DNA of 64,000 nucleotides, taken from NCBI RefSeq assembly GCF_900013425.1, contig NZ_FBXK01000001.1, positions 1,101,776 to 1,165,775 of the forward strand, given 5' to 3'. This document shows positions 8,253 through 17,626 of this stretch, piece after piece. The position numbers were made by a program, and so were the translations under genes. The stretch's first letter is position 1. Every line of letters starts with the position of its first letter. The stretch comes from Sphingobium sp. Z007. Its GTDB lineage: Bacteria > Pseudomonadota > Alphaproteobacteria > Sphingomonadales > Sphingomonadaceae. The notes beneath the pieces are model-generated. The model was not told the origin of the DNA and ran no database searches. It saw nothing but the letters and a program-made list of their open reading frames with translations.

Positions 8253-9533
8253 TCATGCGGGGTCTATGCGCTCGCCCATGATATAGGTGGCCGCGACGGC
8301 CCGGTCGTCCCCTAATATCTGCAACGCGAACAGCCGTTCGGCAAGATCCGCGCCAGCGGTGCGTCGCGCCAGCAGGGGCGTGGCGGTCGTGTCGAGCACA
8401 ACGAAGTCCGCTTCCTGCCCCGGCAGCAGCGCGCCGACCCGATCGCCGATATGCAGCAGCGCGGCGCTGCCTGCGGTCGCCAGATACAGCGCGCGGAACG
8501 GATCGAGCCGATACCCGCGCATCAGCCCCGCCTGATAGGCGATTCCGGCGGTGTGGAGCATCGAAAAGCTGGTGCCCGCCCCGACATCGGTGCCAAGGCC
8601 CAGCTTCATCCGATGCCGCGCCGCCTGGCTGAAATCGAAAAAGCCCGACCCCAGGAACAGGTTGGAGGTCGGGCATACAGCGATTCCCCCGCCGCTCTCG
8701 CGCATCCGGGCGCAGGCGCGGTCGGACAGGTGTACGCCATGGGCAAATACCGATCGCGACCCCACCAGCCCAAAGCGGTCATAGGCGTCGAGATAGTCGG
8801 CCGCATCGGGAAAACGCGCCGCAACTTGCGCGCATTCGCGTTCATTTTCCGCCAGATGGGTGTGGAGCAGCACATCAGGATGATCCGCCAGCAACGCACT
8901 GGCGACATGCATTTGCGCGTCGGACGAAGTCAGCGCGAAGCGCGGCGTCACCGCATAGCCGAGCCGCCCCTTGCCGCGCCACCGGCCGATCAGCGCCTCG
9001 CTCTCGCCACGCGCCGTTTCCGGCGTGTCGGCCAGCCCTTCCGGCCCCAAATCCATCAGCACCTTGCCGGAAATGATCCGCATATTCCGGGAAAGCGCCG
9101 CATCGAACAACGCGTCGACCGAATGGGCATGGACGGTCGGGAAGACCAGCGCGCTCGTCGTGCCGTTGCGCAGCAGTTCGCCAAGGAACGACCCGGCGAC
9201 CCGATCGGCATGGGCGCGATCGGCAAAAGCCTTTTCCGCCGGGAAGATATGCCGGTCAAGCCAGTCGAGTAACTGTTCGCCATGGGAGGCGATCCGGTCC
9301 ATCTGCGGATAATGGACATGAGCGTCGATAAAGCCCGGCACGATCAGCCCCGGCAGCGTTTCGACCTGGACATCGGCATGAACCGGCGCGAGATCGGCAT
9401 AGGCACCGCGCGCGACGACAATCCCATCCTCCACGACCAATAGCCCGTCCGGCTCATGCCGCACGGCTTTCGGTTGCGTCAGTGGATCATCCGCCACCGA
9501 CAGGATTTCGCCGCGAAACGCCCGGATGGTCAT
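8253..9533 (-). CDS. guaD: Guanine deaminase
   Basis: A 426-residue amidohydrolase that converts guanine to xanthine and ammonia. The metal site DAHVHYPQMD, the histidine motif HTHLAENERE, and GTDVGAGTSFSML are the signatures of GuaD, and the length matches the family. Its ATG overlaps the xdhC stop by four bases (ATGA), so the two are coupled. Xanthine produced here is the direct substrate of the neighbouring XdhAB. The enzyme is cytosolic, as no signal peptide is seen. Confidence 0.93.
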   Translation of the reverse strand: MTIRAFRGEILSVADDPLTQPKAVRHEPDGLLVVEDGIVVARGAYADLAPVHADVQVETLPGLIVPGFIDAHVHYPQMDRIASHGEQLLDWLDRHIFPAEKAFADRAHADRVAGSFLGELLRNGTTSALVFPTVHAHSVDALFDAALSRNMRIISGKVLMDLGPEGLADTPETARGESEALIGRWRGKGRLGYAVTPRFALTSSDAQMHVASALLADHPDVLLHTHLAENERECAQVAARFPDAADYLDAYDRFGLVGSRSVFAHGVHLSDRACARMRESGGGIAVCPTSNLFLGSGFFDFSQAARHRMKLGLGTDVGAGTSFSMLHTAGIAYQAGLMRGYRLDPFRALYLATAGSAALLHIGDRVGALLPGQEADFVVLDTTATPLLARRTAGADLAERLFALQILGDDRAVAATYIMGERIDPA

Positions 9534-10450
9534 GGCCGCTCCAGTTGCAGCAATTGGGCAAGGGCAGCGATGGCGATCACATCGGGTTCCTTGCCGGTCA
9601 CGCCGCTGACCCCGATTGGGCAGGTCAGCCGTGCACGCGCCGCTTGCGAAACACCGTCGCGTTCCAGCCGACTGTGGAAGCGCGCGCGCTTGGTCTGCGA
9701 TCCGATCAGGCCGACAAAGGCGATCGGGCCACGCTCCAGCGCTGCGCGGGTCAGCCGGTAATCGAGCGCATGGTCATGGGTCAGGATCAGCATCGCAGCG
9801 TCGTCGGGCGCTTGCGACACGCATTGAGCGATCGCATCCTCCGGCACCACTGCGACGCCGTTGATCGTCTCGAACAGCGGCCGCGTATCGAACCAGGCTA
9901 GGCAGAACGGCAGGGGCTGCGCATGGCGCGCGATCGCCTGGCCGACATGGCCCGCGCCGAACAGATAGAGCGGGCGGCGGCGCTGGCCGATCCTCTCGGC
10001 GAACGTCGCGCCCTCGCGCGGCCGGTCGCCCCGCGCCGACAGCGGGGCAGGTATGGCCTTGGCGCTGACATGGCGCTCGATCCGGCCCGGCGTCAGGGTC
10101 GATACCAGCACCTGCTCCTCCGCAGCGTCCGCCAGCCAGTCCAGCGCAGCAGGATCAACATGCTCGATCAGCAGCCGCACCCGCCCACCGCAACATTGGC
10201 CCAGCAATGGCCCCAGCGGATAATCCTGCACCCGCCAGCTGCCCGGCGGCAATGCCAACATGGCCTGCGCCTGTTCGATCGCGCGATGCTCCAGCTGGCC
10301 CCCGCCGATCGTCCCGAACAAGCGGTCGGCGCTCACCAGCATCCGCGTGCCCGCGCCCCGCGGCGCCGACCCTTCGCTCGCCAATATGCTGACCAATGCT
10401 GCCGGTTCGCTCGACGCGACATCCTTTATCCATGCCAGCCAGTCGCTCAT
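9530..10450 (-). CDS. xdhC: Xanthine dehydrogenase accessory protein XdhC
   Basis: A 306-residue molybdenum-cofactor chaperone that binds Mo-MPT and supports its sulfuration before insertion into XdhB. The N-terminal part carries EGSAPRGAGTRMLV, GTIGGGQLE and GQCCGGRV, conserved in XdhC. The C-terminal half is a Rossmann-like domain starting LYLFGAGHVGQAIA. The start at 10450 gives the usual opening and a four-base ATGA overlap with xdhB. A longer upstream extension in the same frame was rejected because it lies wholly inside xdhB and is not conserved. Confidence 0.93.
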   Translation of the reverse strand: MSDWLAWIKDVASSEPAALVSILASEGSAPRGAGTRMLVSADRLFGTIGGGQLEHRAIEQAQAMLALPPGSWRVQDYPLGPLLGQCCGGRVRLLIEHVDPAALDWLADAAEEQVLVSTLTPGRIERHVSAKAIPAPLSARGDRPREGATFAERIGQRRRPLYLFGAGHVGQAIARHAQPLPFCLAWFDTRPLFETINGVAVVPEDAIAQCVSQAPDDAAMLILTHDHALDYRLTRAALERGPIAFVGLIGSQTKRARFHSRLERDGVSQAARARLTCPIGVSGVTGKEPDVIAIAALAQLLQLERP

Positions 10451-12756
10451 GCGGGGCGATGATCCGCGATGGCGCGCAATATGCGTTCGGGCGTCGCCGG
10501 CGCATCGAGTGGGGGCAAGGCGCGCTTCTCCGGCGCGACGGCGGCGATCGCATGCGTCAGCGCCGAAAAAACCGAGATCGCCAGCATGAAGGGCGGCTCG
10601 CCCACCGCCTTGGACCGGTTGATCGTCGGCTGCACATTCTCCCCGTCCCACAGCCGGATCGACAGATGGCGCGGCCGGTCCGACGCGGTCGGAATCTTGT
10701 AGGTGGCGGGCGAATGGGTCAGCAGACGGCCCTTGTCGTCCCACACCAGTTCCTCGGTGGTGAGCCAGCCCTGGCCTTGCAGGAAGCCGCCCTCGATCTG
10801 GCCGATGTCGATGATTGGGTTCAGCGATGTGCCAACATCATGCAGGATATCGACCGCCAGCACCCGATGCTCGCCGGTCAGCGTGTCGATCGCCACCTCC
10901 GTCACCGCCGCGCCATAGGCGAAATAATAGAAGGGCCGACCTTTGTGCGCGGCCCGATCATAGGCGATGTCGGGCGTGGCGTAATAGCCGGTCGAGGAGA
11001 GCGAGACGCGCCCGATATGCGCCTTGCGGCAAAGGTCGCCGAAGCTCACCCGCTCCGTGCCGATCCGCACCGCACCGTCCGAGAAACGCACGGCTTCCTC
11101 TCCGCAACCAAAGCTGCGCGCGGCAAAGGCAGTCAGCCGGTCCCGGATCGTCATTGCGGCGTTGTAGGCCGCCATGCCATTCAAATCCGCGCCCGATGAC
11201 GCCGCCGTCGCGGATGTATTGGGCACCTTGTCCGTCCGCGTCGCGGTGATCCGCACTTGCCCCACCGGCACGGCGAACACATCGGCCACCACCTGCGCCA
11301 CCTTGATATAGAGACCCTGCCCCATCTCGGTGCCGCCATGATTGATCTGGATGCTGCCGTCGGCATAGACATGGACCAGCGCGCCGGCCTGATTGAGGTG
11401 GGTAGTGGTGAAGCTGATGCCGAACTTGACCGGGCTCAGCGCGATCCCTTTCTTCAGCACCGGACTCTGCGCATTGAAGGCAGCGATCGCCTGCCGCCGC
11501 GCGTCGTAGCGGGCATCGGCACGCAACCGGGCGATCAACTGCGGCGCGATATTGTCCGTGACCTGCATGGCATAGGGGGTGACGTCACGGCCGGGGCCAT
11601 AGAGGTTGGCGATCCGCACATCGAGCGGATCGATCCCCAGATGCGCGGCGACATCATCCATGACCCTTTCGATCGCGAGCATCCCCTGCGGCCCGCCGAA
11701 CCCGCGAAAGGCGGTGGCGGAAACCGTGTGCGTCTTCAGCCGCTCCGACAAAATCTCGATCGCGGGCAGATGATAGCAATTGTCGGCATGGAACATCGCC
11801 CGGTCGTTGATCGCGGGCGACAGATCCACGGTCGCGCCGCAGCGCGAGGCGAGCCCCAGCTTGAGCGCGAGTATGTGTCCCGCAGCGTCGAAACCCACTT
11901 CATAATCTACCCGAAAATCATGCCGCTTGCCGGTCATCACCATGTCGTCGTCGCGGTCGCAACGGAATTTGGCGGGGCGACCGGTCTTGTCCGCGACCAG
12001 GGCGGCGGCGGCGGCGAAAAGGGCGGCCTGAGTCTCCTTGCCCCCGAACGCGCCGCCCATCCGCCGCACCTCGACCGTCACGTCGGCGGAACGGCGACAG
12101 AGCATATGGGCGACCAGATGCTGCACTTCGCTGGGATGCTGGGTGGAGGACAGGACATGCATCTGCCCATCCTCACCCGGCGTCGCGATCGCGACCTGCC
12201 CCTCCAGATAGAAATGGTCCTGCCCGCCCATGTCGAAACCGCCCGTCAGGCGATGCGGGGCGTCGGCCAATGCAGCGGCGGCGTCGCCCCGCGCCATGCG
12301 CTGGGTCGGCTCGATCAGCGACGCGGCAGCGCGGGCGTCGGCGATGGTCAGATGGGCAGGCAAGGGTTCGTATGCGATCTCGCCCAGTCGGGCCGCCTGC
12401 CGCGCGGCGCGCTGGCTGGTGGCGGCGACCAGGAAGATGGGCTGGCCGACGCAGAGCACTTCGCCGTCGGCTAGCAGCCGATCGTCGCCCGCGACCGGGC
12501 TGACGTCGTTCGCACCGGGAATATCGGCTGCGGTATAGACAGCGACCACGCCGGGCGCGGCGCGCACCGCGGAGAGGTCCATCGCCATGATGCGCGCATG
12601 TGCCTCGCGGCTCTGGCCGAAGGCGAGATGTAGCATGGCGGCCGGTTCGGGCAGGTCGTCGGCATAGTGGGCACGACCGCTGACATGCAGCGCCGCGCTG
12701 TCATGCGGGTTGGAGGGTTTCGCCTGCGCCACCAAGCCGGGATCGCGCTCAGCCAT
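10447..12756 (-). CDS. xdhB: Xanthine dehydrogenase molybdenum-binding subunit
   Basis: A 769-residue large subunit that oxidises hypoxanthine and xanthine to urate at the Mo-pterin site. Visible cofactor and active-site motifs are YLEGQVA, GGAFGGKE, RGFGGPQGM, SSGADLNGMAAYNA and the C-terminal GEPPFMLA with the catalytic glutamate. The start at 12756 (MAERDPG) overlaps the xdhA stop by eight bases, and further upstream in-frame codons encode a non-conserved stretch. The length fits bacterial two-subunit XDH, where FeS/FAD and Mo domains are on separate chains. Confidence 0.94.
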   Translation of the reverse strand: MAERDPGLVAQAKPSNPHDSAALHVSGRAHYADDLPEPAAMLHLAFGQSREAHARIMAMDLSAVRAAPGVVAVYTAADIPGANDVSPVAGDDRLLADGEVLCVGQPIFLVAATSQRAARQAARLGEIAYEPLPAHLTIADARAAASLIEPTQRMARGDAAAALADAPHRLTGGFDMGGQDHFYLEGQVAIATPGEDGQMHVLSSTQHPSEVQHLVAHMLCRRSADVTVEVRRMGGAFGGKETQAALFAAAAALVADKTGRPAKFRCDRDDDMVMTGKRHDFRVDYEVGFDAAGHILALKLGLASRCGATVDLSPAINDRAMFHADNCYHLPAIEILSERLKTHTVSATAFRGFGGPQGMLAIERVMDDVAAHLGIDPLDVRIANLYGPGRDVTPYAMQVTDNIAPQLIARLRADARYDARRQAIAAFNAQSPVLKKGIALSPVKFGISFTTTHLNQAGALVHVYADGSIQINHGGTEMGQGLYIKVAQVVADVFAVPVGQVRITATRTDKVPNTSATAASSGADLNGMAAYNAAMTIRDRLTAFAARSFGCGEEAVRFSDGAVRIGTERVSFGDLCRKAHIGRVSLSSTGYYATPDIAYDRAAHKGRPFYYFAYGAAVTEVAIDTLTGEHRVLAVDILHDVGTSLNPIIDIGQIEGGFLQGQGWLTTEELVWDDKGRLLTHSPATYKIPTASDRPRHLSIRLWDGENVQPTINRSKAVGEPPFMLAISVFSALTHAIAAVAPEKRALPPLDAPATPERILRAIADHRPA

Positions 12757-14179
12757 GCTCGGCCTCCAGCGCCAGCAACGATACCGGCGCGCCGGACTCC
12801 CGGTGCCACAATCGCCAAAGCAGGCTGGCCGCCGCCTCAACCCGATAGACGGCGCTGCCGCGCACATCGCTCAATGGGCTGTAATCCTGGCGCAGCGCAA
12901 CGACGGCAGCGGCAATCGTCGCTTGCGTGAAAGACTGGCCCGTTAGCGCGCCTTCGCAAGCCGGTGCCCGGCGCGGCGTCGCCGCCATGCCGCCAAAGGC
13001 GACCCGCGCCTCCACGATCCGCTCGCCATCCATCCGTAGCCGGATCGCCCCGCACACCGCCGAAATATCGCTGTCGAACCGGCGGGACAATTTGCCGATC
13101 AGGATGATGTCGGTCGGGGCGGGGCGCGGCACGTGGATGCTTTCGACAAACTCGAACGGCCGCCGGTCCTGTTGCCCATAGGCCAGGAAATACTCCTCCA
13201 GCGCCATCGTCCGCCGCCCCATGGCGCTCCGCAGGGTCATCGACGCGCCCAGCGCGATCAGTGCGGGCGGCCCGTCGCCGATGGGCGATCCGTTGGCGAT
13301 ATTGCCGCCCACGGTTGCGGCGTTGCGCACCTGCAATCCGCCGATCCGTCGCACCAGTTCGCCCAGGTCCGGGTGCAACCGCGCGAACGCGGCATGGGCG
13401 TCGGCATAGCGCACCCCCGCGCCGATCGTCAGGCCATCCGGTCCTTCATTGATCGCCTGTAATTCCGCAATGTCACCGATGAAGATCAATGTCTCCAGCG
13501 TCTCCAGCCCCTTCGTCACCCACAGGCCGACATCTGTCGCCCCCGCCACCAGCCGGGCGTCGGGATGGGCGGCCAGCAGGTCGGCCAGCGCCTGCGTGGT
13601 GCGGGGGATGAACCAGCGCCGCGCACCATCGCCGCCCGCGACGGTCTGGTCCGATGCGATTCCCCGCAACGCGGCGACCGTGCCCGCATCGTCCTGAGGC
13701 AACGTCGGCACGCTTTCCGCCGCGTCCAATATCGGCCCATAGCCGGTGCAGCGGCACAAATTGCCCGCCAGCACGTCCGCCACCGGCAACGCATCGCCGC
13801 GCGCGCCGATGCACCGGCCATGCAGCGACATGACGAAACCGGGCGTGCAGAAGCCGCATTGCGAACTGCCGTTCGCCGCCATGCACGCCTGCAACCGGGT
13901 GAGCGCATCGTCCTTGCCCAGGCTCTCGACCGTCAGCAGCGCCTTGCCATGCAGCATCGGCAGGAAGAGGATGCAACTGTTGACCGCCCGCCACGCGATG
14001 CCGTCGCGATCCAGTTCGCCCACCAGTACGGTGCAGGCGCCGCAATCGCCCTCGGCGCAGCCCTCCTTCGTGCCCGTCCGGCCCAGGCGATAGCGCAGAT
14101 GGTCGAGCAGGGTGGCGGTGGGATCGACCTGCGCGATCTCCACCACGCCGCCGTCCAGCAGAAAGCGCACGCCGCTCAT
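12749..14179 (-). CDS. xdhA: Xanthine dehydrogenase small subunit, [2Fe-2S] and FAD domains
   Basis: A 476-residue subunit with an N-terminal plant-type ferredoxin domain (CAEGDCGACTV), a second [2Fe-2S] domain (QCGFCTPGF and LCRCTGYGPI), then an FAD-binding domain with LVAGATDVGL and NAATVGGNIANGSPIGD. It passes electrons from the Mo centre in XdhB to FAD and NAD+. The start at 14179 (MSGVRFLLDG) lies one base after the hiuH stop. The gene precedes xdhB and xdhC in the usual A-B-C order. Confidence 0.94.
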   Translation of the reverse strand: MSGVRFLLDGGVVEIAQVDPTATLLDHLRYRLGRTGTKEGCAEGDCGACTVLVGELDRDGIAWRAVNSCILFLPMLHGKALLTVESLGKDDALTRLQACMAANGSSQCGFCTPGFVMSLHGRCIGARGDALPVADVLAGNLCRCTGYGPILDAAESVPTLPQDDAGTVAALRGIASDQTVAGGDGARRWFIPRTTQALADLLAAHPDARLVAGATDVGLWVTKGLETLETLIFIGDIAELQAINEGPDGLTIGAGVRYADAHAAFARLHPDLGELVRRIGGLQVRNAATVGGNIANGSPIGDGPPALIALGASMTLRSAMGRRTMALEEYFLAYGQQDRRPFEFVESIHVPRPAPTDIILIGKLSRRFDSDISAVCGAIRLRMDGERIVEARVAFGGMAATPRRAPACEGALTGQSFTQATIAAAVVALRQDYSPLSDVRGSAVYRVEAAASLLWRLWHRESGAPVSLLALEAEHG

Positions 14180-14180
14180 C

Positions 14181-14510
14181 TCAACTCCCCCGATAGGTCG
14201 AATAGCCATAGGGCGAAACCAGCAACGGCACATGATAATGGCCATCGTCCGAGACACCGAAATGGACAGTTATAACGTCAAGAAAAGGCGGGTCAGCCAG
14301 CACGGTTCCGCGCGCCCGATAATAGGCCGCGACCGCGAATGTCAGCTGGTAGCAGCCGGGATCGATCGGGGGCAGGCCGGGGCAGCGCCCGTCCGCATTG
14401 GTGGCGCCTGCGAACAATAGCGCGCCGTCCTGCGACAGCAATTGGATCGCCACTCCGTCGGCCGGGCAGCCATGGGCGGTGTCGAGGACATGGGTGGACA
14501 GGATAGTCAT
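14181..14510 (-). CDS. hiuH: 5-hydroxyisourate hydrolase
   Basis: A 109-residue transthyretin-like protein that hydrolyses 5-hydroxyisourate to OHCU. It starts MTILSTHVLDTAHG, the usual opening with the active-site histidine, and ends with the diagnostic YRGS. HYHVPLLVSPYGYSTYRGS is a clear family C-terminus. The ATG at 14510 overlaps the hpyO stop by four bases, and homologues confirm that start. It works between the urate hydroxylase and OHCU decarboxylase encoded next to it. It is probably cytosolic. Confidence 0.94.
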   Translation of the reverse strand: MTILSTHVLDTAHGCPADGVAIQLLSQDGALLFAGATNADGRCPGLPPIDPGCYQLTFAVAAYYRARGTVLADPPFLDVITVHFGVSDDGHYHVPLLVSPYGYSTYRGS

Positions 14511-15925
14511 TCGGCCGCCTCCTGGCGCGGCCATTGGCCGATAAATTCCGCTTCATCATAGGCGATCAGGTCGGCGACCAGCGCGTCCTTATCGTCCAGG
14601 AACAGCTGGTCGGTAACGCCGCGGACCAGCCGGGGCAGGGCGGTCTGCAACCCCGACAGGGCCGAGGCGGACAGGCCCAGGCTGATGAGCGCCGAATAGT
14701 TGAAGGCGAACACGCCGTGCAGCGCTGCCTCGCCCGCCGCGTCGCGCGGCAGCAGTTGGAAGCCGGGGCCCAGATAGGGATGCGCGTCGATCAGCGCGTT
14801 GCGCTCGCCCGGCGGCGGGGTGAAGCGATCGGCCCAGCGCGCGATATGCGGCGCCAGCCCCGCCAGTTCGGGACGGAGGCCTGGATCGCTAATAAGCCCC
14901 GTCGATAGGACCGCGAAATCGAACATCTGTTCGCGCTGCGGCGTGGTCACGCAGACCTGTCCATCTTCTTGTCGCACATCCAGCCATGGCGCGCCCAGAT
15001 GCAGCGCGAAACCGGGCCAGGCCGCCGCGCGATCGAAGGTGTCGTTGGTGGGCGGCTGGTTATGGCCAAGGAAGCTCGCCATCACCCGATATTTGGTCGC
15101 ATCATCCAATGCGGGATAGCGGCCGGTGAAGCCGACCCTTTCCATGAAGCGAATGGGATTGATCCGCGGCAAGCTCTTGCGCCGGATGAAAACATGCGCT
15201 TCCGCGACGCCCAGGCGCATCGCCGCGTGGGCATTGTCGAACGCGGACGCGCCGCCGCCCAATATGCCGATTCGCTTGCCCGCCAGCGCGGCATAATCGA
15301 TCGGCTCGCTGGTATGAGCGTAGAGATGGCGGGGCAGGGCCTCGCGGATCATCGCGGGGGTATGCCATTGCCCGCCGCCCTGGATGCCGGTCGCGAGCAC
15401 CACCTTGCGCGCCAGCAATGGCGCTTGCCTGTCCAGATGCAACCGGTGCAGCCCGTCTCCGACCGGCTCGATCAGCGTCAACCGCGTATCATTACGCACC
15501 GGCAGCGCCAGCACCCGGCGATACCAGCGCAGATAGGCCATCCAGTCGCCGCGCGCGATCTTGTCGACAGCCTCCCAGCCAGCCGCGCCATGCTGCGCCT
15601 CCCACCAGGCGCGATAGGTGAGCGCGGGCACCCCGAAATCGATCGGGTTCAGCATCTTGGGCGTGCGCAGCGTAATCATCCGCGCATAGCTGTCCCATGG
15701 TCCCTCCAGACCCGCCGGGCTTTCGTCGATGACCAGGATATTGGACACGCGCTCGCGCATCAGGCCGAAGGCCGCGGCAAGCCCGCTCTGCCCGCCGCCC
15801 ACGATCGCCACATCGTACACATGCCCATCAGGATGAGCGCGCGGGCGCGTCCAGTCCGCGCCGCCGAAACCGATCAGCGTCAATTGGCGGGCGAGGTCCG
15901 CTTCCAGGGCGGGCAGGCCGATCAT
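14507..15925 (-). CDS. hpyO: FAD-dependent urate hydroxylase, HpyO type
   Basis: A 472-residue flavin monooxygenase-like protein with two Rossmann folds: VYDVAIVGGGQSGLAAAFGL (near residues 37-56) for FAD and GKRIGILGGGASAFDNA for NAD(P)H. It has no similarity to cofactor-free uricase or to HpxO, and no other urate-oxidising candidate is encoded. The HpyO family is an established non-homologous urate hydroxylase giving 5-hydroxyisourate. Position between uraD and hiuH, with ATGA overlaps on both sides, fits exactly. An ornithine-monooxygenase-like activity is the alternative on family grounds but does not fit the context. Confidence 0.85.
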   Translation of the reverse strand: MIGLPALEADLARQLTLIGFGGADWTRPRAHPDGHVYDVAIVGGGQSGLAAAFGLMRERVSNILVIDESPAGLEGPWDSYARMITLRTPKMLNPIDFGVPALTYRAWWEAQHGAAGWEAVDKIARGDWMAYLRWYRRVLALPVRNDTRLTLIEPVGDGLHRLHLDRQAPLLARKVVLATGIQGGGQWHTPAMIREALPRHLYAHTSEPIDYAALAGKRIGILGGGASAFDNAHAAMRLGVAEAHVFIRRKSLPRINPIRFMERVGFTGRYPALDDATKYRVMASFLGHNQPPTNDTFDRAAAWPGFALHLGAPWLDVRQEDGQVCVTTPQREQMFDFAVLSTGLISDPGLRPELAGLAPHIARWADRFTPPPGERNALIDAHPYLGPGFQLLPRDAAGEAALHGVFAFNYSALISLGLSASALSGLQTALPRLVRGVTDQLFLDDKDALVADLIAYDEAEFIGQWPRQEAAE

Positions 15926-16377
15926 GCCTCCATATCCTTCAGCCGCAGGCGCACGATCTCGCCGATCTGGGCGATGGCGGTCGCAATCTCCTCGCCCCGC
16001 TCGTGGGCGAGACGCTGTTCCATGGCCGCCAATATCCCCGCCTTGTCGGTCAGCCGCACGCAGATGATGAAGGGAAAACCGAAGCGCTCCTGATAGGCGG
16101 CGTTGAGCGCATGGAAGCGCGCATATTCTTGTGGAGTCAGCCGATCTAGCCCGGCCGATGCCTGTTCCGCTGCCGATGCGTCTGTCAATGTCCGGTCGAT
16201 CACCGCCTTGCCCGCCAGTTCGGGATGGGCGCGGATCAGGGCCAGTTGCTCCTCGCCGCTGGCGCTGCGGACCACCGCCATCAGGTCCGCCCAGCGGTCC
16301 CCACACGACGGGCGCGCGTCTGCCCGCGCCTCGATCCAGGGGCTATGTTCGAAAAAGGCTTGCGTGGGACCAGTCAA
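15922..16377 (-). CDS. uraD: OHCU decarboxylase
   Basis: A 151-residue 2-oxo-4-hydroxy-4-carboxy-5-ureidoimidazoline decarboxylase that yields S-allantoin. Family motifs FFEHSPWIEARA, IRAHPELAGKA and ERFGFPFIICVR are present. The start is TTG at 16377: it overlaps the hpxZ stop as TTGA, and GGAAGG stands nine bases upstream. No ATG gives a better protein. It is slightly shorter than typical members (about 160-170 residues), missing the first few non-catalytic residues. Confidence 0.92.
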   Translation of the reverse strand: MTGPTQAFFEHSPWIEARADARPSCGDRWADLMAVVRSASGEEQLALIRAHPELAGKAVIDRTLTDASAAEQASAGLDRLTPQEYARFHALNAAYQERFGFPFIICVRLTDKAGILAAMEQRLAHERGEEIATAIAQIGEIVRLRLKDMEA

Positions 16378-16754
16378 TGTGTGCTGCCTTCCAGCGAGAC
16401 ATGCGCCGATACGACTTTCCAGCCATCGGCGAACTTGACCCAGCTTTGCGTCTGGCGTCCGCGCCGGTCGCTATTCTCGCGGAAAAATTCGGCGTCGGCG
16501 GTGGCGAAGGCGTCGCCATAGACGGTGATCGAGACCTTCCCCAGTTTGCGCTGCGGCGATCCGCCGCGCCCCTTGCGAAATGCCCGTATCTCCTCGATGC
16601 CGTAAAGCACCTCGCCCACGCCATAGCGATTGGTCGTCGGCGCATCGTGGAACAGCGCCTCCATGGCGGGCACGTCGTCGGCCATCAGCGCCCGCTCATA
16701 GGCGACGAAGGCGGCGGTGATTTCGGCGAGCAGTACGGGATCGTCTATCGTCAT
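16374..16754 (-). CDS. hpxZ: HpxZ/AtzH-like NTF2-fold protein of oxalurate catabolism
   Basis: A 126-residue protein of the AtzH-like family (SnoaL/NTF2 fold). Motifs are FVAYERALMADDVPAMEALF, RYGVGEVLYG and the tail GWKVVSAHVSLEG. In the Klebsiella hpx locus, HpxZ accompanies HpxW, HpxX and HpxY in converting oxalurate to oxalate. All three partners have counterparts in this operon, including an HpxX-like tail fused to a transporter. Its exact biochemical role is not settled. It is ATGA-coupled to puuE upstream. Confidence 0.85.
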   Translation of the reverse strand: MTIDDPVLLAEITAAFVAYERALMADDVPAMEALFHDAPTTNRYGVGEVLYGIEEIRAFRKGRGGSPQRKLGKVSITVYGDAFATADAEFFRENSDRRGRQTQSWVKFADGWKVVSAHVSLEGSTH

Positions 16755-17626
16755 AGCGGGTGAACCTCCATCCAGTGGCGGGCGATGTCGATGCGGCGCG
16801 CGACCCAGGCGTCGCCGGACGCAACGACATGATCGAGGAAACGGGCAAGCGCGCGGGCGCGAGCGGGGCGCCCCGCGATGCGGCCATGCAGGCCGACCGA
16901 CATCATCCGCCCGCCTTCCTCCCGCAACTGGTCGAACGTGTCGCGCAGATAGCGGAAAAACTGCTCGCCCTCGGTAAAGCCGTTATAGGCGACCATCTTC
17001 ATGTCGTTGGCGTCGAGCGTGTAGGGGACGATCAACTGCCCGCGATCATAATAGGGCAGGTCGTCGGCATAGCTGTCCGCATCATAGACGAAACCGCCTT
17101 CCTCCCGCACCAGCCGGGCGGTGTTGGGCGACGTGCGGCCCTGATACCAACCCAAGGGGCGGCTGCCGGTCAGGCTGCTGTGCAGCGCGATCGCTTGGGT
17201 AATATGCGCGCGCTCGACGTCTTCGGGCACGGTTTGATAGTCGATCCATTTCAGGCCGTGGCTGGCGATTTCCCAGTCCGCCGCCAGCATCGCGGCGACC
17301 GCTTGCGGGTTCATCGCCATCGCCTGCGCCACGCCAAAGACCGTGACGGGCAGGGCGCGCTGCGTGAAGATGCGGTGCAGCCGCCAGAAACCGGCGCGGC
17401 TGCCATATTCATACAGGCTTTCCATCGCCATCGCCCGGTCGTCATGGCTCTGCGCGCCGACCATTTCGGACAGGAAGGCTTCGGACCCCTTGTCGCCGTT
17501 GAGGACGCTATTTTCCGCCCCTTCCTCATAATTGATGACGAACTGCACCGCGACTTTCGCACCGCCGGGCCAGCACGGATCGGGAGGGGAGGCGCCATAG
17601 CCGATGAGGTCGCGGGGCGGGGTCAC
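16751..17626 (-). CDS. puuE: Allantoinase, polysaccharide deacetylase-like
   Basis: A 291-residue PuuE-type allantoinase that opens allantoin to allantoate. It belongs to the polysaccharide-deacetylase fold and is unrelated to the metal amidohydrolase AllB. Characteristic blocks are RDLIGYG near the N-terminus, FVINYEEGAENSVLNGD, and EIASHGLKWIDYQ. The GTG at 17626 is chosen because it overlaps the pucG stop as GTGA, like the other junctions here. A second GTG at 17635 would add only three residues. Confidence 0.92.
   Translation of the reverse strand: MTPPRDLIGYGASPPDPCWPGGAKVAVQFVINYEEGAENSVLNGDKGSEAFLSEMVGAQSHDDRAMAMESLYEYGSRAGFWRLHRIFTQRALPVTVFGVAQAMAMNPQAVAAMLAADWEIASHGLKWIDYQTVPEDVERAHITQAIALHSSLTGSRPLGWYQGRTSPNTARLVREEGGFVYDADSYADDLPYYDRGQLIVPYTLDANDMKMVAYNGFTEGEQFFRYLRDTFDQLREEGGRMMSVGLHGRIAGRPARARALARFLDHVVASGDAWVARRIDIARHWMEVHPL

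Noticed and set aside
6494..8281. A 595-residue open frame on the plus strand
   Set aside because: It lies opposite the adenine deaminase and HAD genes, has no family motifs and is arginine/histidine/glutamine-rich, as expected of the antisense frame of high-GC genes.
10451..10744. N-terminal extension of XdhC
   Set aside because: The extra 98 residues lie inside xdhB, are not conserved and would remove the ATGA coupling seen at the other junctions.
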